DNA from: a virus
Reading direction: 5' to 3' (one strand)
Virus record (IMG/VR): IMGVR_UViG_3300021420_000069
Coordinates: 1 to 42,838 of that record
Length of the DNA stretch: 42,838 nucleotides
Of this stretch, positions 39,114 to 42,838 are shown piece by piece. The notes beneath the pieces were generated by a model. It had not been told where the DNA came from. It searched no databases and saw only the letters and a program-made list of their open reading frames with translations. Position numbers and translations under genes: made by a program. Positions within the stretch are counted from its first letter, which is position 1. Every line of letters starts with the position of its first letter.

Positions 39114-39131
39114 CAATGGGTGTGGTATGCT
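39102..39131 (+). promoter_or_regulatory. Promoter for the replication/Z operon
   Basis: TTGACG, an 18-nt spacer ending GGGTGTGG and TATGCT. It precedes the ssDNA-binding candidate at 39179, which has a strong AAGGAG site. From here the rightward genes are closely packed through the join to 5.27 kb. Confidence 0.6.
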
Positions 39132-39178
39132 TTCTGGGCGTAGGCAGTAGGCCCAAATTCACAAGGAGATGAACACAC

Positions 39179-40036
39179 ATGGCAATTCAAAAGAAGACAG
39201 GGGGCGCGGCTGGGGCTTCTGGCGTACCCGCCAATGCGGTAAGCTTGAAGCCGTCAGACCAGCAGCAGGGGGGAATACTGGACGACATGGACGTGGACCT
39301 CAAGTCGCTCACGTTCGTGGAGTACGACTACAACGGGAAGGCAGACAAACCAACTCTGGCGCTGCTTGTGGTGATGGGAGACAGCGAGGGCACGGACCAC
39401 GACCAGTACTTCTCGGCGGGCGACTTGAGCCGGTTCCAGCCCAGTCCGGACGGGAAGTACGCGGTGGCGGTGGCCGGGGCAAAAGGACTCAGCACCACGT
39501 CCAATGCGGCCCTGTTCCTCAAGTCCATCGTCGATCAGGGGTTCCCCGAGGACCGCATCACCCATACCGTGGAGCCGTTCGAAGGCGCAAACGTCCACGT
39601 CGTCCGGGTGCCGCAGCCGAAACGGAGCGGGTTGGTGCAGGCCGAAGGGGAACGGGAGCGGACGGTGCTGGTGGTAAGCAAGATCAACAGGCTCCCATGG
39701 GAGAAGCAGGGAGGGAAACCAGCGGCACGCCCTCAGGCGGCCTCTATTTCGCGTCCTACTGCGGCGGGTGCGGGAAAGTCCACATCAGCCCCCGCTGCGG
39801 CGACCAATGGTGAGAACGACCTGACCGAAGAGGCGCAGGGCATCATGTTGCAACTGCTTGAGGCCAAGGGCGGGGAAGTGGCCAAGAAAGGCATCGCGCC
39901 GGGGGTGTTCAAGCTGCTTGCGGGCAACCCTGCCCGGGCGGAACTGCTCAAGACGCTCACGGACGAAGAGTTCCTTCTGTCCGGAGCAGAGGGCGGCCTC
40001 TGGGCGTACGAGAACTCCACGGTTTCCGCAGCCTAG
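39179..40036 (+). CDS. Single-stranded-DNA-binding protein, candidate
   Basis: The 285-residue product has a beta-rich N-terminal domain (KSLTFVEYDYNGKADKPTLALLVVMG, FSAGDLSRFQPSPDGKYAV), a Pro/Ala/Thr linker at about 180-210, and a C-terminal winged-helix-like domain (IMLQLLEAKGGEVAKKGIAPGVFKLL). This layout and the following nuclease and ATPase genes fit a phage SSB-like protein. There is no acidic C-terminal tip. The name rests on context more than sequence. Confidence 0.5.
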   Translation: MAIQKKTGGAAGASGVPANAVSLKPSDQQQGGILDDMDVDLKSLTFVEYDYNGKADKPTLALLVVMGDSEGTDHDQYFSAGDLSRFQPSPDGKYAVAVAGAKGLSTTSNAALFLKSIVDQGFPEDRITHTVEPFEGANVHVVRVPQPKRSGLVQAEGERERTVLVVSKINRLPWEKQGGKPAARPQAASISRPTAAGAGKSTSAPAAATNGENDLTEEAQGIMLQLLEAKGGEVAKKGIAPGVFKLLAGNPARAELLKTLTDEEFLLSGAEGGLWAYENSTVSAA

Positions 40037-40066
40037 GGCACCGTTTCGATACGGGGAGAATAGTGC

Positions 40067-40720
40067 ATGCGGATAACGGACGTGACATCGGACGAGTTCA
40101 GGGCCATGGTACTGGCGTATCCGTCGCCAGAACCGTCTGCTCCTCGTTCGTCCGGTGTTCACGTCTCGGATATAATCAGGGACATAGACAACACGGTCCT
40201 CAATGTTGGCCAGCGGCAGAAGTTCGACCAGCTTACCCCCCAAGAGAAACTGCGAATGGGGGCGCACACTTCGATGGGCTGGGCGTGGGAGGAGGTCGTG
40301 ACCCACGCCCTCGCCCGGGTCCGCCCTACCATGCCGGGGGTGATACACCCGGGGGAGTTCACCCTCGATGGCATCCATATGACCCCGGATGGTGTATTCG
40401 AGCGCGAATGGGCGGTGGAGGAGTTCAAGGCGACGTGGAGGAGCAGCACCAGACCGATCGACCCGGACTTCTGGTCGTGGCTGGTCCAGATTAAGGCGTA
40501 CTGTCTGGCGCTGCAGACCCAGAGGGCGTATCTCAGCGTGTTTTGGGTGTGCGGGGACTACCGGGAATCCGGGCCATTCACCCAGCGGTTCAGGCTGGAG
40601 TTCAACGACGCGGAAATTAGGGACAATTGGACTATGCTAGTATCGCACGCCAAATCGAAAGGATGGTTGGAGCCTAAAAAACAACATGTCACCCACACCC
40701 GCACCAAAAAACGCAAGTAA
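40067..40720 (+). CDS. PD-(D/E)XK nuclease
   Basis: The 217-residue product has a likely active site D-G-V-F...V-E-E-F-K (TPDGVF...AVEEFKAT), with helix GWAWEEVVT upstream providing another acidic residue, and VQIKAYCLALQTQ downstream, as in Cas4/YqaJ-like nucleases. The gene order SSB candidate - nuclease - Sak4-like ATPase is that of phage recombination cassettes. Its end overlaps the next gene by 35 nt. Confidence 0.75.
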   Translation: MRITDVTSDEFRAMVLAYPSPEPSAPRSSGVHVSDIIRDIDNTVLNVGQRQKFDQLTPQEKLRMGAHTSMGWAWEEVVTHALARVRPTMPGVIHPGEFTLDGIHMTPDGVFEREWAVEEFKATWRSSTRPIDPDFWSWLVQIKAYCLALQTQRAYLSVFWVCGDYRESGPFTQRFRLEFNDAEIRDNWTMLVSHAKSKGWLEPKKQHVTHTRTKKRK

Positions 40721-41489
40721 TCTCTACACATCGTCCGGGTTCTCCCGGGTCAACCGCAAGATAGCCTACAGGCTCATCATGGCGACGGACGGGCCGGAGA
40801 AGTCCGGCAAGACCAACTTCGCGATGACCATGCCGGACCCGGTCGCGATCATCGACACCGACCTCGGGCTGGAAGGCGTGGTGGATAAGTTCCAAGCCGA
40901 CAAGGAACTGTACGCCATCTCCACAGAGGTCAGCCTGCAGGAACTCAAGGAACTCAAACCGGAGGTGGCGGCAGCCGAAGCCCAGAAGGTGTGGAGCCGC
41001 GTAATGAAGGGGTACCTAGGAGTCCTTGGGACCGCCCGTTCCATCGTGGTTGACAACGCCACGGAACTCTGGGAAATTCTCCGCATGGCGAGGTTCGGGA
41101 AGCTGGACCACGTGAAGCCCCACCACTACGCCCCCGTGAACGCCGAGTACCGGGACTTCATCAGGCTGGCGTACGACCAGACAACCACGAGCCTTAACCT
41201 CATCCACAAGATAAAGGACGAGTACGCCAACGACAACCGAACCGGGAACAAGATAAGGGCCGGGTTCTCGGACACGGGATTCCTAGTGCAGGTCAATTGC
41301 TCCTGCTGGCGGGCCATCTCTCCTAAGGGCCAGCCCGCCATCCCGTTCCCGGACTTCTTCCATATGACGGTGAATGATTGCCGCCAGAACATGGAAATAG
41401 CGGGAATGGACCTATCCGGAAGCGATGTTAACTTCCCAACCCTAGCCGTCCAAGTTTTCCCGGACACTAAGGAGCGCGACTGGACCTAA
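40686..41489 (+). CDS. Sak4/RecA-like P-loop ATPase
   Basis: The 267-residue product has Walker A GPEKSGKT near residue 36, VAIIDTDLGLEGVV, and Walker B-like RSIVVDNATELWE. This matches phage AAA_24/Sak4-type single-strand annealing or RecA-like recombinases. It likely works with the SSB candidate and the PD-(D/E)XK nuclease on DNA ends and forks. Confidence 0.75.
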   Translation: MSPTPAPKNASNLYTSSGFSRVNRKIAYRLIMATDGPEKSGKTNFAMTMPDPVAIIDTDLGLEGVVDKFQADKELYAISTEVSLQELKELKPEVAAAEAQKVWSRVMKGYLGVLGTARSIVVDNATELWEILRMARFGKLDHVKPHHYAPVNAEYRDFIRLAYDQTTTSLNLIHKIKDEYANDNRTGNKIRAGFSDTGFLVQVNCSCWRAISPKGQPAIPFPDFFHMTVNDCRQNMEIAGMDLSGSDVNFPTLAVQVFPDTKERDWT

Positions 41490-41491
41490 AA

Positions 41492-41674
41492 ATGGCTACA
41501 ACCAAAGAGACGGAAAAGATCGAGTCCATAATCGTATCGTTTATGCGGCGGCTGGAGCCAGATGGCACCATATCGGCGGTGCAGATTCGCCAGTATGCAT
41601 CGTTCCTCCACCTGACCCCGGAGCAGGCGCGGTCACTGGCGAGAACGTTACTGGCCAAGCTGGGGGACCAATGA
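41492..41674 (+). CDS. Small helical protein
   Basis: The 60-residue product is helical with an HTH-like look (SAVQIRQYASFLHLTPEQARSLARTLLAKLG). It overlaps the next start (ATGA). Function unknown. Confidence 0.65.
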   Translation: MATTKETEKIESIIVSFMRRLEPDGTISAVQIRQYASFLHLTPEQARSLARTLLAKLGDQ

Positions 41675-41856
41675 GCCTCGATGACATCATCAAGCCCGAG
41701 TACCGGGAAGAGGCCAACCGCATCTTGAAGATGCCGTTGGACTTGCGGAGCGCGGAGGAGTTCGACTTCGTCGAGTCTCTCATCCAGAACCCCGACAAGC
41801 CCGTAACCCGGAAGATGATATTCTGGCTCCGAGACATCAAGGACAGGACCCAATGA
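41671..41856 (+). CDS. Small acidic protein
   Basis: The 61-residue product is coupled by ATGA on both sides. It is helical and charged (SLDDIIKPEYREEANRILKMP, SAEEFDFVESLIQNPDKP). Function unknown. Confidence 0.65.
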   Translation: MSLDDIIKPEYREEANRILKMPLDLRSAEEFDFVESLIQNPDKPVTRKMIFWLRDIKDRTQ

Positions 41857-42113
41857 CAGGCGAATTCACCGACCAGACCCTGACCTGTATCGACTGCCGC
41901 GCCAAGTTCGTCTGGGCCTCCGGGGAGCAGTCGTTCTTCGCGGACAAGGGGTTCACCGAACCGAAGCGGTGTAAGCCGTGCCGGGATAGGAAGAAGGCGG
42001 CCAGACTGCAGAATGCGGGGGCCGCCATCGAACCCGCGCCGCTCTACGACAAGGACCAACAGGAGATGGATAATGCCAAGGAAAACAGGCGGAGACGGTT
42101 CCGGGGACGGTAG
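41853..42113 (+). CDS. Zinc-ribbon protein
   Basis: The 86-residue product has LTCIDCRAKFVWASGEQSFFADKGF followed by RCKPCRDRKK, the pattern of the 'probable zinc-ribbon' family. The C-terminus is basic (ENRRRRFRGR). It overlaps the next gene by 41 nt. It may bind DNA or a protein in the replication complex; this is not shown. Confidence 0.75.
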   Translation: MTGEFTDQTLTCIDCRAKFVWASGEQSFFADKGFTEPKRCKPCRDRKKAARLQNAGAAIEPAPLYDKDQQEMDNAKENRRRRFRGR

Positions 42114-42516
42114 GGACAGGCTGGAGAAGCTGCACCGGGAACTGACCACCACCGCCCGGAAACTCATGGTGGCCAAGAACCGGGACTATGGGGCGGACTC
42201 GGACCCGTTCCGGAACTTTCACCAGTTCGGCTATCTAGGTATACTAGTTCGGTTGTCGGACAAGCTGGCCCGCCTCCGGACTTATACGGAGCGTAAGTCC
42301 TTCGCGGTGAAATCCGAGTCCGTGACCGACACCGTGATAGACGTAATAAACTACGCGGTCCTCTTCGAGGGGTATAGGAGGAGCAATGTTGACAGAGGCG
42401 CAGGTAGTGATGGAGATACATCGGGCCATAGCAAAGCACGGCGCATTCCCAAAGAACCATCTCCGGGCACACCTGCACCTCTCGGAGGAGGTGGGGGAAG
42501 TCGCAAGGGCGCTTGA
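42073..42516 (+). CDS. Nmad1/DUF1599 nucleotide-modification-associated protein
   Basis: The recognisable domain spans residues about 20-103: LMVAKNRDYGADSDPFRNF, GILVRLSDKLARL and SESVTDTVIDVINYAVLFEGY, as in DUF1599 (Nmad1), found with DNA base-modification genes. Its E...D pattern recalls MazG-type pyrophosphatases. The last 40 or so residues (Gly/Ser/Pro-rich) overlap mazZ by 131 nt and look non-functional. Placed just before mazZ and purZ, it may act in nucleotide metabolism for the Z genome; its function is unproven. Confidence 0.7.
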   Translation: MPRKTGGDGSGDGRDRLEKLHRELTTTARKLMVAKNRDYGADSDPFRNFHQFGYLGILVRLSDKLARLRTYTERKSFAVKSESVTDTVIDVINYAVLFEGYRRSNVDRGAGSDGDTSGHSKARRIPKEPSPGTPAPLGGGGGSRKGA

Positions 42517-42745
42517 GGAGGTAGTACACTCCCCCCGGCTGGGTGACCGCAGAGTCAAGCATATGGGGGACCTCCGGGAGGAACTGGTGCAGGTAGTGGC
42601 GGTATGCTCGATGTGGATTCTTAACATAGATTTGGAGAGGAGCCGGGATGAACACGAAGCCAATAATCATCGTACAGGGGGCACAGTGGGGGAGCGAGGG
42701 GAAGGGGATGGTGGCGGGGGCGCTGTGCGAACGAAGGAAGGTTGA
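42386..42745 (+). CDS. mazZ: MazZ-type MazG nucleotide pyrophosphohydrolase
   Basis: The 119-residue product has a MazG core at residues 5-82: HLSEEVGEVARALEEV with E34, E35 and E38, then LREELVQVVAVCSMWILNID. The second helix has Gln where classical MazG has Asp. In Z phages MazZ turns dGTP into dGMP, the PurZ substrate. AGGAGG precedes ATG 42386. Residues after about 83 overlap purZ by 98 nt and look like readthrough (Gly/Arg-rich). Confidence 0.82.
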   Translation: MLTEAQVVMEIHRAIAKHGAFPKNHLRAHLHLSEEVGEVARALEEVVHSPRLGDRRVKHMGDLREELVQVVAVCSMWILNIDLERSRDEHEANNHRTGGTVGERGEGDGGGGAVRTKEG

Positions 42746-42838
42746 TTACGCGGTAAGAACCGGGGCGGTGAACGCGGGGCACACCGTATACCATAAGGGG
42801 AAGCCGTATAAGATGCAACAGTTGCCAGTCGGCTGGGT
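42648..42838 (+). CDS. purZ: PurZ, 5' part (continues at 1)
   Basis: ATG 42648 follows a GAGAGGAG site. This copy gives the correct N-terminus, NTKPIIIVQGAQWGSEGKG, with Ser16 in the P-loop where PurA has the catalytic Asp, and NAGHT with His45. It joins in frame to positions 150-1224 through the terminal overlap. See the entry at 1-1224 for the remaining description. Confidence 0.93.
   Translation, partial: MNTKPIIIVQGAQWGSEGKGMVAGALCERRKVDYAVRTGAVNAGHTVYHKGKPYKMQQLPVGW
42690..42838. repeat. Terminal overlap, right copy
   Basis: This copy matches 1-149 apart from three positions near its left edge and encodes an intact purZ P-loop, so it is the more reliable of the two. Confidence 0.93.

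Noticed and set aside
1-42838. CRISPR arrays, insertion sequences, integrase or tRNA genes
   Set aside because: No regularly spaced repeats, transposase motifs, tyrosine or serine recombinase motifs or tRNA cloverleaf were recognised.

Overview
The window is an essentially complete, circularly closing genome of a tailed double-stranded DNA phage with podovirus-like head and tail genes. The last 149 bases (42690-42838) repeat the first 149 with three mismatches, so the unit is about 42,689 bp. Its most notable content is a full 2-aminoadenine (Z, diaminopurine) genome system: a PurZ-type succinoaminodeoxyadenylate synthetase with Ser in place of the PurA catalytic Asp, a MazZ-type MazG nucleotide pyrophosphohydrolase, a DatZ-type HD phosphohydrolase and a DpoZ-type family A DNA polymerase. 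Read across the join, these sit in one plus-strand operon. The DNA of this phage probably carries Z instead of A.

The layout is two divergent arms. Early and replication genes run rightward from about 33.0 kb through the end of the window and on across the join to 5.27 kb. First come small early genes (33.0-36.1 kb) with structured spacers, then a leftward XRE-type repressor (36.1-36.4 kb), a DinG/XPD-like helicase, a candidate ssDNA-binding protein, a PD-(D/E)XK nuclease, a Sak4/RecA-like ATPase, small genes, an Nmad1/DUF1599 protein, mazZ and purZ. After the join come an ERCC4-type nuclease, a UDG-exonuclease-polymerase locus (interrupted by a frame change) and datZ.

The late arm is leftward from 33.0 kb to 5.2 kb: small and large terminase, a run of small genes, portal, a block of secreted-looking fibre and spike-like proteins, scaffold, major capsid protein, an HNH endonuclease, connector and tail genes resembling P22 gp4 and gp10, internal or ejection proteins, and a lysis-type cassette with an L,D-transpeptidase-like protein. 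Most late genes are coupled by ATGA, GTGA or TAATG overlaps. The two arms converge at about 5.2 kb.

The promoters look like sigma70 promoters of a common form (TTGACA/G, 17-18 nt spacer, TAnnnT) and no RNA polymerase gene is seen, so host RNA polymerase is probably used throughout. Four promoters place the expected transcript start on the start codon of a gene without a Shine-Dalgarno site. No integrase, tRNA or CRISPR array was seen.

Host: GC-rich DNA plus Sec signal peptides of the style A-x-A/Q, FN3 modules and carpet-like secreted domains suggest a Gram-negative soil bacterium, perhaps Acidobacteriota. This is an inference from protein style only.

Beyond the Z system, the points most worth following are the five signal-peptide-bearing proteins inside the late cassette, a three-copy hairpin with an invariant TCACAAGY loop in the early region, and a roughly 100-nt structured element at 34.93-35.03 kb whose long stem competes with that hairpin.
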